Positions 22,903 through 35,071 of a DNA stretch of 64,000 bases are shown piece after piece. The translations under genes were made by a program, and so were the position numbers. Numbering within the stretch: position 1 is the first letter of the stretch; every line of letters starts with the position of its first letter. This DNA comes from Takakia lepidozioides (Eukaryota; Streptophyta; Takakiopsida; Takakiales; Takakiaceae), in assembly GCA_030704615.1 (NCBI GenBank), contig CM060731.1:90996756-91060755 (forward strand). Reading direction: 5' to 3'. The notes under the pieces were generated by a model. The model ran no database searches. It had not been told where the DNA came from and saw nothing but the letters and a program-made list of their open reading frames with translations.

Positions 22903-25625
22903 GTATGCCTGCTTTGGTCGGAGTCTTTTGTTTTCAACATAAATCTGGTATACCAGTTTCTTGTTGTTTTGGGCAGGTATCTTCACCAATTGTTCAAACG
23001 AAAAAAATGAAGTTGCTAAAGCAAGCGTAATTTATGGTGTCACCACTTGATCCTGAAAGGTGGACCTTTATGCTATCCATGTGGTTTGAACACCCAACCA
23101 GTACTCATACAGATTGTGTCCTTACTACTGGAGTAAAAGTTGGTTGTCAGGTTGTAGCCCAGTGGTAAAGGGCACATGCATAATTTACACTTTCCTGGGG
23201 AGGAGTCATACTTTGTTTTTAACAATTTACAAAAGGAGGGGATTGTTTCTGCATCCGTGAAGAGCAACATCTGTTCATGTCCATTCATTTTTCATCCCTA
23301 TGCACCCCGGTTAAGTCCGTTAACCAGGGTGAGAGGAAAAGGGATGATGCCTCTTGAAGGAATAGTAAATTATCGATGATAGATGATAACCAACCGGTGG
23401 ACTCATGCCTCGCCCACATTGCGGCTCACAAGTTTCCAAAACATATATACTTGACATAAATAAATAAATTTCAAAGGAAAACAAACACTAAGGCAACTTA
23501 ATCGACCTTAATCCCTAAGGGACGATGCGACGCGTCCATTTTCATCCACGGTGTAACTTGCATGGATGAAGTTGGATGAAAGTCGTGTCTAAATAAGAAA
23601 CCAGTCTCTCGTTGTCCTCTACACACTCTAGCAAACGGCCCATTAAAACACCAAATTGCCTACACACTAGAATTTTTTGAAGTGGGTTGGGGCCAGGAAT
23701 GTGTGGTTCTGGAGGTGTCCATGGACTTTGACCACCCACGTGGCTGGTCGGAAGCGCCCGTGCAACGAGCACTGGCACCGGTGGCCAGCTACGGGTGTGT
23801 GGGTTTGCCCTGCATGCCCGCTCGCCATTGTGTGGAAAGCCACCCGCCCAAGCAAGGGTGGCAGTGCAGGGTGGCAGGCAACGAGAGACTTCGTGCGCAA
23901 ATGGCATAGCCTCCTTCTCTCTCATGCGCTCCCCTGTAGCTCGACTTCGAGCTTTGCTTGACACACATTAGGGATGTCGTGATGGCGTTTATACGTTGTG
24001 CATGGAAGGCGATTCCCCAGGCACAATCACATGCTCTGCTTGTAACCCGGATTAGCACAGGGAAGCACCAATTTGCAGCTGCAGAAGCAATAATCGCAGC
24101 CGCTTTCACGTGGTGTTAGGCGTGAATGCTACTAATGTGTTGTGCTGGTTGTCTTCACTACCCCTGCATTGTTGCATCTTTGGTAGATATTACATGTAAT
24201 GAGCCGACGGTGTACTTCAATGGTGTCTTCGCCATTTGCACATTGCTTGAAAAGATATGGGTTGCATAGGTTTGGACGCAGGTGCTCATGGCTCCCAAGC
24301 GCAAGGTGATTGAAGCACTTGAGCCACCACCTCCTCTGCTACAGTATATTCACGCGGAAGATATCATTACAACCTAGGCTTTGGAACGACAACTCTGCAC
24401 AGAACGTCAATTGAGAGAGATTTTTGGCTGTTTGAATGTAGAGTAAATGTGATGTCGCCTCCTCCTCGAGCACCTGTGCGTCGGAAAGCAAACCTGCCCC
24501 CTACTGATGTTGGTCCGCATTGTGCCATCGCACACCCTGTTCAATGTCCATTGCGCGAGATCTCAGCCAATGTGGTTTATAGGAATGTGCACTGTAGTCC
24601 GGTTCACCATTTTGCTGAGGGTTTGGAAAATTCAATGTCTGAAGAGGGGGACACTGCCGGCATGGGTGTATATGAGGGAGATTCAGCAAAGAAAATGGAC
24701 TCGGGTGATATAGATGATGAGAGTGAGAAGGTAGATGACAAGCTTGTCGATTCCTCTTTTGCAAATTTGTTTGCCCCAAAAACGTGGCAATGCAAGGAGT
24801 CTATGTTTTGTAGCGATAGATAAAACTGTACCTGTGCCTGTTATGGGCGACTTGGTATACCCGAGTATGTTTACCATATTTACTTTGTTTTGGTCACCAT
24901 CAACCTTGCCTCCGATTTGCAGAGAAAGCAACAACTATGCAGCTGAATAGATTGCATGTGGTACAAGGGGGGGGGGAGGGGGGGGGTGGTTGTCTACACA
25001 AAGGGGAAGATTAGGAGGTTCAATTCCCCTCAATTTAGGTTGCGTTTTGTCATGCTAAAGTGAAGAGAGAAGGTGGCTGAGAGACAGCAGTTGGGCGGGT
25101 TGGGTAGGCGACGTGCTCACGAATGGTTCCCGGCCAAATGTAGGTTTTGATTCACAGCCCTGATAAAAACCGTGGGTTTTCACTTATGTGGCCCGCCCAA
25201 ACAATGGCCGGAGAGGGCACTGGTCCGGCACCCAAATGTCTGACTTGGCAATGGCCAAAAAATTCACAAAAATCCCCATCCATGACTTTGAACTTGAATT
25301 TTTTTGGGCAGTGTACTTTGCATATCAGCTTTGCATAGAGTGACCATTGGAATTTGGAATCCAATTAGAAGTTCTACACACTTGCTCGGAGCTTTGGGAT
25401 GATTAGAGTAAATTGGGGCAATTTAGCCCCCCAAATTACACATATAAAGCATCATCCCTACATTTTAGGTCTTCCAGTGCGAATTTTTCAGAGAGCACCT
25501 GCTGTGTGCCCCTCACTCCGAATCGAAGGGCATTCACCAAAAAAAAAAATGGAAATTAGAAAATTACCATGGTTAAACCTGTTTTTCTCATGCAATTGTC
25601 ACTTGGGCTTCTATTTATGTCGGAA
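22903..25625. other. Non-coding stretch
   Basis: No supported gene. A tRNA A-box-like string (TAGCCCAGTGGTAAAGGGC, about 23156-23174) has no clear B box. A frame at 24449-24823 has an acidic Ser/Asp-rich half but no family. G-rich tract at 24967-24986. The 23.5-24.1 kb frames on both strands overlap and look random. Confidence 0.4.
24967..24986. repeat. Poly-G tract
   Basis: Nineteen G interrupted by one A; a potential G-quadruplex former. Confidence 0.85.
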
Positions 25626-26554
25626 GATAATAGGAATAATGTAAGAACTTAATGCACATGTGCAACCTCTGACAGGACGGTACGCCGGTTTCCGGCATTT
25701 CAAATCTTCCCCGCCCTCTTTTGAGAGTGACATGGAGCTGAAGGAGTGTCAACTCCAGTCAAGGTTACACTGGGTTACACGACGAGGTGTGTAACTCCAC
25801 TCGGGGTTACACAGAATGGAGTGTAACTCCAGTCGGTCTAACCCACACTTGCTCTCGAAATTTGACTAAGCCCAAATGTGGCTAAGTGTAAAATGGACTA
25901 CCCAGAGTTACATAAGAAATCGGGGTTACATAGGGTTACACTAGTTGGAGGGTTACATCAACCAGGGTTACACTACAAGAGCCTCCCATCAAGAATCAAA
26001 CCCTGATCCTCGCCGCCTCCAATGCTATAACATTTCCATCAGGCTACCCACCACAGCTTGCAACCCTCTCGGATTTTTAAGTATTTAATAGTGAAACTGA
26101 GGTAAGAGGGGGTGGGGAGGATTTGACACCGCTGGAGGAGCCCAGGTTGCCGGAATCCCGGCAAAAGTACTGTCAGATCACATGCGATTAAGTTCTTACA
26201 TTAATCCTATTGTCTTGTACATGAAGTGGATACATTAATCCTATTGTCTTGTACATGAAGTGGAGGGTTGCATCGACCAAGGTTACACTAAGTGGAGGGT
26301 TACATTGCCAGAGCCTATCATCAAGAATTGAACCGAAAACCTTGCCACCTCCATTGCTATCACCTTACCATCACACTACCCGCCACAGCGTGCACCACAT
26401 TTGGATTCATAAGTATTTAATAGTGAAACCGAGGTAATAGGGGGTGGGGAGGATTTGACAAGGGGCCCCCCCCAGGAGCCCAGGTTGCCGGAATCCGGCG
26501 AAAGTACTGTCAGATCACACGCGTCCATTAAGTTCTTACATTATTCCTATTGTC
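25626..26554. mobile_element. TIR element with internal tandem duplication
   Basis: The left end GA(T/C)AATAGGAATAATGTAAG recurs inverted at the right end (ACATTATTCCTATTGTC). Homology continues inward for about 70 bp, including a GCCGG...CCGGC hairpin. The right-end sequence occurs twice (about 26100-26215 and 26440-26554), and the interior is duplicated with an offset of about 330 bp. GGTTACAC-type short repeats fill 25760-25980. No transposase. The target duplication could not be defined. Confidence 0.65.
25975..26075 (-). repeat. tRNA-like (SINE-like) segment inside the TIR element
   Basis: On the minus strand GGTAGCCTGATGG resembles a polymerase III A box, and GGGTTTGATTC downstream resembles a B box. 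A second version is at about 26305-26400 (GGTAGTGTGATGG ... GGTTCAATTC). Both may be decayed tRNA-derived SINE heads captured by the element. Confidence 0.45.
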
Positions 26555-26789
26555 TTGTCATATGTAAAAATTACAATCTCCCATTTATAGCGGTCAAATG
26601 TGCCCATGCTTTATGACGGTGTCCTTCTTCTCAGTAGGGATGAGATTGTAAGGTTTATTTCCGTGGATGGATGGGGGTAAGAGGATACAGTTAGGATCTT
26701 CAGGATATATACAGTCTTTAGGAAAAAGTGCAAAAAGTTAGCTCGTCCTTTTAAGGGTAAGTTAAGTAGGTGAAAGAAAAAACGAAACC

Positions 26790-26930
26790 CCTAATTACCT
26801 CTTTCGAAGTAACCTCCCATGTATGAGGTGCGGAGCTCACTCAAGGGAAGGGGGAGAAGTCTATTAGTAAGGGGATCTGAACCCATAATCGCCTGGGTGC
26901 TCTACCCACCAACTGTATTGCTCACTTTGG
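26790..26930 (-). mobile_element. tRNA-derived SINE, copy 1
   Basis: On the minus strand an A-box-like region (CAGTTGGTGGGTAGAGC) is followed by a strong B box GGGTTCAGATCC (26873-26884). The body CTTCTCCCCCTTCCCTTG and GGTTA.TT.GAAAGAGG are shared with 28250-28420. SINEs are transcribed by polymerase III and retroposed by LINE enzymes (family knowledge). Confidence 0.65.
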
Positions 26931-27119
26931 GATATTGATTATGGGGGAAATCAGACTGCGAATTACTACCTCTAGAAACTGTCTGGCAATGCACGTCCAT
27001 AGAAAAGGGTAAACTGCACATGGGTGCCAAATAAATAAGATAAGTGTCCCAAATCTTGGAGGGGGTTTCTTTTTAAAGGTCCAAAACAGGAAGTCCTTGG
27101 GCACTGCGAATGGGGTGGT

Positions 27120-27554
27120 CCAAGATTAAAAAAAAAACAGATTAGGAAGAGCCAGGTGGGTGCTATAGAACTTCAGTGGCTAATCATTATTCAATGGTTG
27201 AAGAATTACACGTAAAGTTGTTGGAGAACACAATCCTTGCATACAACTAAACACATGTAATCATTTTCTTCTAATTCTTGGGTCCACTAGTGCTGTCAAG
27301 GAGCAGAAGTTCCCAATGAAGATTTGCGGAGTGAAGCAAAGACGGCTCTATATACTATTGCATTTAATTTTTTTAAAACAGTTGGCTGATCAATTCAAGT
27401 ACGTCAATAGTCTGCAAGACTCCCTTCCGTGGCATATATTATGCCAATATTGAGGAGATTTACCTGGCGGAATTTTGGTGCCAAGATGCCACTATTGTCG
27501 ATTTCGCATGTATGATTTTGCATGTAGAATCGGCCAAGGCAAAATCGCGGTGGC
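27120..27554. other. Non-coding stretch
   Basis: AT-rich, with short A tracts; no frame with recognisable content. Confidence 0.4.
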
Positions 27555-27700
27555 TGCAAGGGGATGCAAACGAACTCCAGGGGATGCAAAAAAGACTCTT
27601 AACACCAGGGAACGACCGCGTCCTGTCTGCAAGGGGATGCAAACGAACTCCAGGGGATGCAAAAAAGACTCTTAACACCAGGGAACGACCGCGTCCTGTC
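27555..27700. repeat. Exact 73-bp tandem duplication
   Basis: 27555-27627 and 27628-27700 appear identical (start TGCAAGGGGATGCAAACG, end CGCGTCCTGTC). Within each unit GGGGATGCAAA occurs twice. The lack of divergence implies a recent event. Confidence 0.85.
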
Positions 27701-28249
27701 CTTCTTTCCCGGGGGGGGACTAACATAGCCTGGTACGCAAAAGGCTATGTCAGTACCGCACACCCCCAGCCCCCACCACAAACAAGAAAGGGCCCTTCTC
27801 TAATACATCAACACGATGGGTGGGCCCAAAATTCACCCATATCGAGTAATATACACCTTACGCAACAATCTCTAGGGGATATACAACCCTGCGCACCTTG
27901 GTCCTTGGAACCGTCCCCCACACCTCCCAAAATTTTGAAAAATCCACAAGTTGTTGAACTGTATGTGCAAGCCCTCCCTAACTCTACCTCTCATGCTACC
28001 CTCGATATATGTGTTGTGGGCTTGTAAATGCGGCCACACACCACCTATTGTCAATGAGGTGCGTGGGCATTGAAGTTGGACTTTGTCCAATCTCACATTA
28101 ATTTAGGTGTGGAGAGGGAGAGAAGATTGGGCCGAAGCCTGCATAACTAAGAGTCACTTCACCTTTTAGTTTCAGAAGTGGGCCCTAACTATATATATAT
28201 ATAAGAGAAAAAGGGAAACACCACAAATCAGGCCCCTTGATAGTGAGAG

Positions 28250-28420
28250 GAGAAAATAACCTCTTTCATACTAACCTCGCCAAAAAGGTGTCCTATTTGG
28301 ACACCGCCCAAGGGAAGGGGGAGAAGAACATAACACACCCGTCAAGATGTCAGGATTTGACCCCAGAATCATTTGGGTGGCACTCAGTGTACTATCCAAC
28401 TGAGCTACTGACTGTTGGTT
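28250..28420 (-). mobile_element. tRNA-derived SINE, copy 2
   Basis: On the minus strand A box TAGCTCAGTTGG (28396-28407) and B box GGGGTCAAATCC (28353-28364) lie at tRNA-like spacing. They are followed by CTTCTCCCCCTTCCCTTGGG and a tail ending in GAAAGAGG. The family is the same as 26790-26930. Confidence 0.7.
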
Positions 28421-28429
28421 ATATTATTA

Positions 28430-31400
28430 CAAATCCCACTATGTCGAGAAAATAGGGATGTCATTTTCACTCGGGATTGCTAATACTTTGGCTAGTAGCA
28501 CATGAAACGCTCAAGGTGCCCATGTATCAGAATTCGATGAATATTCTCTTTTTTGTACCAACTTGATTGGTTCACCCTAAGGGACTAATATGAAGAGGTG
28601 CAAAAGTATAATGAAAGCTTCTTTTTTTGTTGGGAAGGCAGGACTAAGCAAAGGGTTTCAGGCAAAGGGTTTCAGCTGCTTTAGCACTGATACTTTCGAT
28701 TTCGCTTTGAATTCGATCAAGACAGATGTCAAGAGAATATTTTGTCTTGTAATGAATGACAGATGTCAAGACAATATTTTGTCATGTAATGAATGACATC
28801 TGTTCAACTTCTTGTGAGTCCATCGAATATTACCCGCTGAGAATTTTGTGTGGCCTAGTCCTAATGAGGCGGAGGCTGGTCACATGATGGGCCCGCCGTC
28901 TCATTAATATAGGAGCAAACTACCTTCATGCGGGGACTCAGGAATTTCTTGGCAATGAAATTTAAAACTACCTCCATGCAGGTAGTTTTAGGATTTTCTA
29001 CATGAAGGTTGCAAAACCAAGCTGAACTACCTGCATGAGAGTAGATACATTACTACCTCCATGAAGGTGGAGGTAGTTGCAATAAGCGCCATCGACCGGA
29101 ACCACGCTTTGGGAATGGAACCCGAGAGACCTGCTTCGTTACATCACTATCGACCTACCACCAGACCACAACCTCCACAATGTCAACAAATTGTTGTTTT
29201 TTTCATATATAAGAGAAACAGGAAAATAAGGATCGTTTTAGTGTAGTGGGGCCACTGTCAGGTTCCTGTCCCCTCTGCACCCTGCGGCCTCATTACGACG
29301 AGGCCACACAAAATTCAGAGGCGCGTGGCACCTGGGTGATTCAGGGCTCAAATCCTGTTACAGTGATATTTATTAATGGACACTATGTGATCTTCCAAAT
29401 TTTTACTATTTTCCAGATTTTAGGTATTCATAATTACTATACGGCAGGGCTTGCATGAATTCCATGCATTTGTTGTTATACCAGAAAGGGAGCGGAGTCC
29501 CATAATGTATTGCATTAAGGTGGAAAAAATAACCACCCTGGAGGCCCTGGAGGCCATAAAGGCTTAAAGGAGGGAATCACCCCGTGACCTAGACGCAGTG
29601 CAAGTTTTTCTTTTTCTTTTTCTTTTTTTTTCCACAACAAAAGATTATTAGCCTTCTATATTATTTTTAATCCCCTGGAAAGCTAAATGTTGCTACTGGA
29701 TGAAGTACGGTATTCATTCATTCATCTGGTTTTTCTTAATGTCCCCTAGCCCGATTCCGGGCCTGACAAGGGAACAAGCTCGAATACCAACAGATCATTA
29801 CACATTTGAGGCCTACCTTAAAACTGCACCATTATTAAACACAAATAAGTCATTTTTTTTCTTAATCCACTCAGCACTGAGCAGACGAAGTTCGAACAGA
29901 CCTCAAGGGCCTGAATTGTGGGCTGTCGCTCCCAGGTTTCCTTTTTAAAATAATAATAATAATAATAATAGTATTAAACGCCATAGCTTTGTACGACTGC
30001 GAAGGGAGGTCAAATTCCGACAACACACAAACGTAGCGAATCCTTATGTCGGTTTATCCGGTGATAATTCCCGGCGGAGCTGCCCCGGATTTAGGGTAGG
30101 CCGTAACGGTCTGCGCTTGCTTTTGCTGTACGGCGCATCCCGGCCTTTCCGATACTCTCTACATATCCGCTTCGCGACACTCACCAACTTGCCACTCACT
30201 AATGCCACCCTCATTATTCTTTGACTTGGCCCTCGTCACTTTCGCACTATCTTTTTAAATTAAAAATACGTTTTCTCTAATATCCAGAGACCGACCGTCC
30301 CTGTGGGAAACTAATCATTAGTGATGGAAAAAAAAAAGTGAAGTGCCACGTGGCCAGTAAAGGAATATGGAGCCCCGATCTCGAGGCCTTGATCTGACGG
30401 AGTATATTTCTAGAGAAATTTGCGCATCTCAGGAGCCGTCGAATACCACAAGACTGACGGCCAAGATCTTTCGATCCTGGGGCGCATCGACGGCTGAGCC
30501 AAGCGTATGCAGAGGCACTTGAAAGTTCGGTCCGCACGTGCTAACCGCATTGATGTTGTCAGGATATCACACTTGGTGCCATCTCAGCTCTCGCAGCAGG
30601 TGGCGTTTTTTATATTGGGAAGAAAAGGTGGCAGACATTCTGCTCGCGCCGCCACCCTCCTAACCACCCTTGGTCACCAGCGCGCCCACTTAACCCACCT
30701 CTAGGTACCGCCTCGGACTCCAGAGGTGGAGTGGTCGAACCTGGGCGCAGGGAGTAATCACGGCTGACAGATATTAAGAAAACGGTCTCCGGTGAGCAGG
30801 ACAGAGCAGGCGGTGCGAGCGGTTTAGAATATGCGGGCGTAAGGCTGCACTGACTACCCTGCCACTTTGTCCCTCGCTTTACTTTTACTGCTCACTAGTC
30901 CGTTTTCAGTAATCCCGCGCTGGAGCAGGGTCCAGGCCTCGGATTCCCTGCGCAGATCCCCCACCAACTCCCAAGGACTCATTATATCTCCACCCTCATT
31001 CCAATCCCATCAATATTTTGTTGGGGGGCCCATGATAGTGGGCTTTTTTTTGGTATTGGGGTACTCATTGTTTTCAGCGCAAATCTTGGGACCCTTCATT
31101 TCCGAGCCACTGTGCCGGCCTCAATGGCATATTTTCTTATACCAACAGAGCCCGCTGCTCTGACGGGGTTCCAGCAAAAAAACCCAGAAAATGTTGGAGT
31201 AGTGAGAGTGATATGGGATAAGAAGAGCGTAGTGAAAATGAGGCAGCACGGTGCAGAGTGTGGCAGAAGGCTCAAGAATTCGAGTGAAGTCTACACCCAC
31301 CCCGGGACCAGTTTCGCGCGGCTCCCTACGCTGCTGCAGAGTCGTCCGCGTATACCCCCTAAGGAGCAGCCTGGTGCACGGGATGGACATCATTGATGGC

Positions 31401-32529
31401 AGGACCCACATGGGTCGTGTCAGCGGCCATGGGCATGGCAGAGCCCCCAAGGATTAGGGGCGATCTAACAGGAACGTGTCGACCTTCCATTCGTTCCGAT
31501 CCGTGGTTAGTGACATGAACAGTCCCGCGACCGCGAGTGGGTAATTAGTAACCTACTGGTGAACTGGATTAGTCACTCTCCCGGTACGCGGAAATGCATA
31601 TACTAACGTATAGGAGGTGGATTGGATGAAAGTCGTCAACAGGGCCCGTACGCGCAACCGACAGAGGAGAAGGCAGAAAAGCGGGCAGGTTGCTGGTCGG
31701 GTGGCCGGCCCCACCCGCGACACGTGCGAATCCGTCGCTCTCGTTCATCGTCAGGTGGTGGCTATGGCGGCGGCTGGGGCCCGGCAGCTGACAGCAGCAG
31801 CATGCATGGTGGTGCGCAGGGATTCTTTGGATCTAGCAGAGTGTCAAACATGCTGGCGTGCTGCCCCACTCTCGCTTCAGGCTGGAGGGCATTCTTGGTG
31901 CAAAAGATCTGGCAAGACTGCAAGCAGGTTCCGTCTTCGGAGGTCAGAGAGCCATAGCTCATGAGTTGGGTGACTGACTTGTGAAACAGGGATTAATGAG
32001 CATAGCTAATCTGAGGCCTAATTTTGATACGATGTAGGTTTGTGTGCAATGACTGCAGACTGATTCTGTTTAGGTGTTAATAACACGTGACACTTTAATG
32101 CCAGGAGCTAATCACGACTAATGCATTCTAGGGTTTTGTGCAACGACCTCTAATTCAGGGGGTTATCAATACATTGTTTAACTCACAGATTTGATGCTTA
32201 GCAGGATAGCTGGCATCTTTAGTGTAGAAGCTGCCTAAATTGGGCAGTATTAAAAGTCGGGTTGATGGGGAGTGTCTGTAAAGACCACCGTTGTACTGGT
32301 ATCAAAAAAATTCGATACCAGGCTGGTACTGGTATACATCGTGTGGACTGAATCGACGACCAGGCTTATCATGGTATACATTAGGTACGTTCAGACGTTC
32401 AGACTGACGATTAAGTTGGGGGATAAAGTACACCGGGTCTATCTCTGTTCGCATGTGTCCATGTCAGTAAGCTAACTGCTGACTGGATGTCGTCGTGGCA
32501 GGTGGCGTGGCAGAAAGTTATGCACAAAG
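28430..32529. other. Non-coding stretch with small repeats
   Basis: No supported gene. Repeated CTACCTCCATG(A/C)AGGT motifs form small inverted and direct repeats at 28965-29085. A B-box-like GGGCTCAAATCC lies near 29345-29356. A (TAA)n microsatellite is at 29949-29971. 30.3-31.9 kb is GC-richer, with overlapping random-looking frames on both strands. Confidence 0.4.
29949..29971. repeat. (TAA)n microsatellite
   Basis: About seven TAA units. Confidence 0.9.
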
Positions 32530-32941
32530 TTAGGCCATGACTCCCTGTAACGCCAAAATGACGTGATCATTTCAGGGCCTGTTGGGTTATGTGGCGAGGC
32601 AGCCCCGACTCGCACACCCTTGTCCCTGAATTGCCCACGCTGTCCCTCACGCACCTCGGCTCCATTGGTAGGAAGGGGCGTGGTCGCTGCCAAAGATGCT
32701 GACACGCACCCCCTAGACATGGGCATGGTCACGTTGACTGGATTCAGAGGCATGTTCAGGCCCATACGGCGCTCGGGTTCAGGGCACAGAACGGTGCCCG
32801 CTTTTTATGGGGTATAGGGTTCAGGGCAAGGGTGTGGACGTTTCCGCCCACCTTGAAACTGTATACCCTGATATTCCGTTGGCGTGCTAGTAAAGTTCTC
32901 CAGGGCCACTGTCCCGGGTTCAGTGTAGGGTGGGGATGCTC
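32530..32941 (-). mobile_element. Tourist/PIF-like MITE, copy 2 (inverted)
   Basis: Its right end is the reverse complement of the left end of the 22487 copy (AGGGTGGGGATGCTC, preceded by GTTCAGTGT). The interior matches with many substitutions. The left terminus is not recognisable beyond GACTCCCTGTAACGCC, so this copy is eroded or truncated on that side. Confidence 0.75.
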
Positions 32942-33682
32942 TCTATTGCTATTTATTTGCAAGATCAATCTTTGAAAAATCGTAGATGTCCGGGTTTGAT
33001 ATCGGTAGTATCTTATTCATTTAAATTTCAACCTAATAAGTTATTTATTTCTTACTGCGATTTTGGAAGGATAAAGATAAAGATAAAGTTACTTTAACGT
33101 CAAATGAATTTACATGGAAGGATGATTTTCATCTAAGTCTGATATTTCTCATCATCTTCTTGCCCTGCAATCGCATGTCTCTGCTACAGCGGACGTAGGA
33201 GCTTCTCTCATTTTGCACTTCTTCCTTAATACCAATAGTGTATATTGCTTAATTCTCCGCTAGAAATTGCACCAACAGGTACAGTAACGATATTGAATGA
33301 GTATGCTTTTCATGTTGAAAATTGGTTGAGGTTGCAAATGAGTTGAAAATTGGTTGAGGTTGCAAATGAGTTGAAATTCATGCGATTCATTTTCATTGTG
33401 ATCATGATGAGTTTAGCTCTTATGATTGCAAGTATGGCTTCACCTATGCACAATTCAGATGATGTTGGCGGTGCCGGAAAAGGAAGCAGAGGGAAAGGGA
33501 AAGATAAAACAAGCAAGACAACCAAACTGGGAGTGACTGAGCAGCACTTGCTGAGTAGCAGCTGCTCAGTCAATCCCCCCCCCCACCTTTTTTTTTCTAT
33601 TTGTTTCCTGATCTCCCCCTCTCTCTCCCTCCCTCTCCTTCCCTCCTTGGAATTGGCCGGTTTTCTCAGTTTTGATTTCCTG
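32942..33682. other. Non-coding stretch
   Basis: A direct repeat GAAAATTGGTTGAGGTTGCA occurs twice at about 33317-33367. A C-rich and CT-rich tract lies at 33570-33650. No gene. Confidence 0.45.
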
Positions 33683-34288
33683 TTTTTCATCCATATCGGA
33701 TGAATTCTGACAGTTTTTCACCCATCCTCTAATGATTTTTCATCCATACCGGATGAACTAACAGGGTGGACACTGAATTACCTCTATGCATATCTAGGAT
33801 GAATTTTGGGTTTTTCATTCCTCTTTTATTGACTTTCATCCATACCGGATGAGTCACCAGAGAATGAGGGATTACCTCTGTGGGGGTTGCCACTATCATC
33901 ATGTTTTTCATCCATACCGGATGATAACAGCCAGAATATTAATTTTTCATTCCTCTTTTTTCATCCATACCGGATGAGGAATTTTGGGATGTTGAATTAC
34001 CTATGAGGTTGTAAACCGTTGCCGTGGATGATATTTCCTGTTTTTTCATCCCGCTGAATGATTTTTCAATGGATGAGCTCATGGATGATTTTTTTCTGTC
34101 ATCTGAACCGGATGATATGTGTAGTTGTTTATGGCCCTGATTTGATCTTAACTACCCCTAATTATGGTTAATTACGGTGTGAAACCCTAACCCCTACTCT
34201 TAAAACTATTTTTTAACCTAGCTACGGATGGAATCCGTCAGGTTTGTGGAATGTTATGACTATTTTTCATCCTACGCGGATGAAAAAT
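33683..34288. repeat. Cluster of TTTTTCATCC/GGATGA palindromes
   Basis: At least six copies of TTTTCATCCATACCGGATGA or close variants at 33683-33703, 33736-33757, 33834-33852, 33904-33925, 33955-33976 and 34041-34061. A degenerate one is near 34090. One has perfect 11-bp arms (ATTTTTCATCC / GGATGAAAAAT, 5-bp loop) at 34262-34288. Spacing is irregular, 50-120 bp. Each is a potential hairpin or dyad binding site. No gene spans them. Confidence 0.8.
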
Positions 34289-35071
34289 CGGGCAAATGCC
34301 TTAAGTTGTCTCTCCCGCCGTCAGAAGCACAAGGTGTGCTTCTGTGCTCACGGGGGGAGCGTTATGGCGTATGCGTTTTTGCTGCATGGTACCCGTGCTG
34401 AGCGGTTTCCTGGGGATGCGCAATGGTGGCGCTTGGTCTCTCTTACATGCGGGAGACAAAGCTGTGAATGTTTTGTTTTGTTCTCCCCTCTGGCCTTTAA
34501 TTCTTGCAGCGGCGCCTATGTTGGGAAGTCTCTCTCCCTCCCCTTCTTAACCTTGCAAGCTTGCTTACGTGCCTCATTGCTACTTTGCTTTGTTGGAGGC
34601 GGCTTGCTGGTGATAATGGCGCACAACTCCTTTCCCCAATCGCTTAAGGTGCCTTTGGTGAAGTGCTCCTTCTGTTTTTGTCTTTATCTCTTGCTTTTGG
34701 AATTCCTTGCTAACATCGATGATAAGTGAAAAAATTAGTCAGAGGGCAGCAAAATTCTGGCCTGTACTGACTTGCAATATGTCTTGCTAAGAGTCCGTAA
34801 TGTCTTTCTCTACAAATCCATCACTCTTGTCAATCCAAAGCAACTTGTAATGTATATTTATGTAGCTCAGTCATGAAGCAAAATCTTGTAGTCAACAACC
34901 ACACTTTGACCCACACTGTGATTCACTCATAGTCCTCTTTGGTTTCATGGACATTGATAACATTTTGTGGGATGTTAGATGTCAACTCCATCTCCTGAGA
35001 TGAATCTTCAAGTTGCATGGGGGCAGGCATAGCAGTCTTGTCTTTAACGAATGTATGACACATTGCAGTGG
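34289..35071. other. No convincing gene
   Basis: A 161-codon frame (34244-34729) is Cys/Leu-rich without domains and starts inside the palindrome cluster; judged random. Confidence 0.4.

Noticed and set aside
23156-23174. Possible tRNA gene (TAGCCCAGTGGTAAAGGGC)
   Set aside because: A-box-like only; no matching B box, acceptor stem or anticodon arm could be built, so at most a SINE relic.
23542-24109. Overlapping open frames on both strands
   Set aside because: Several frames in the same interval, no domain and no splice context; GC-rich composition alone explains them.
31617-31964. Pair of overlapping frames of 111-115 codons
   Set aside because: Same interval open in several frames with Arg/Gly-rich random composition; no conserved motif.
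34244-34729. 161-codon Cys/Leu-rich frame
   Set aside because: Starts inside a palindrome repeat, has no recognisable domain, and its hydrophobic stretches lack signal or membrane-protein architecture.
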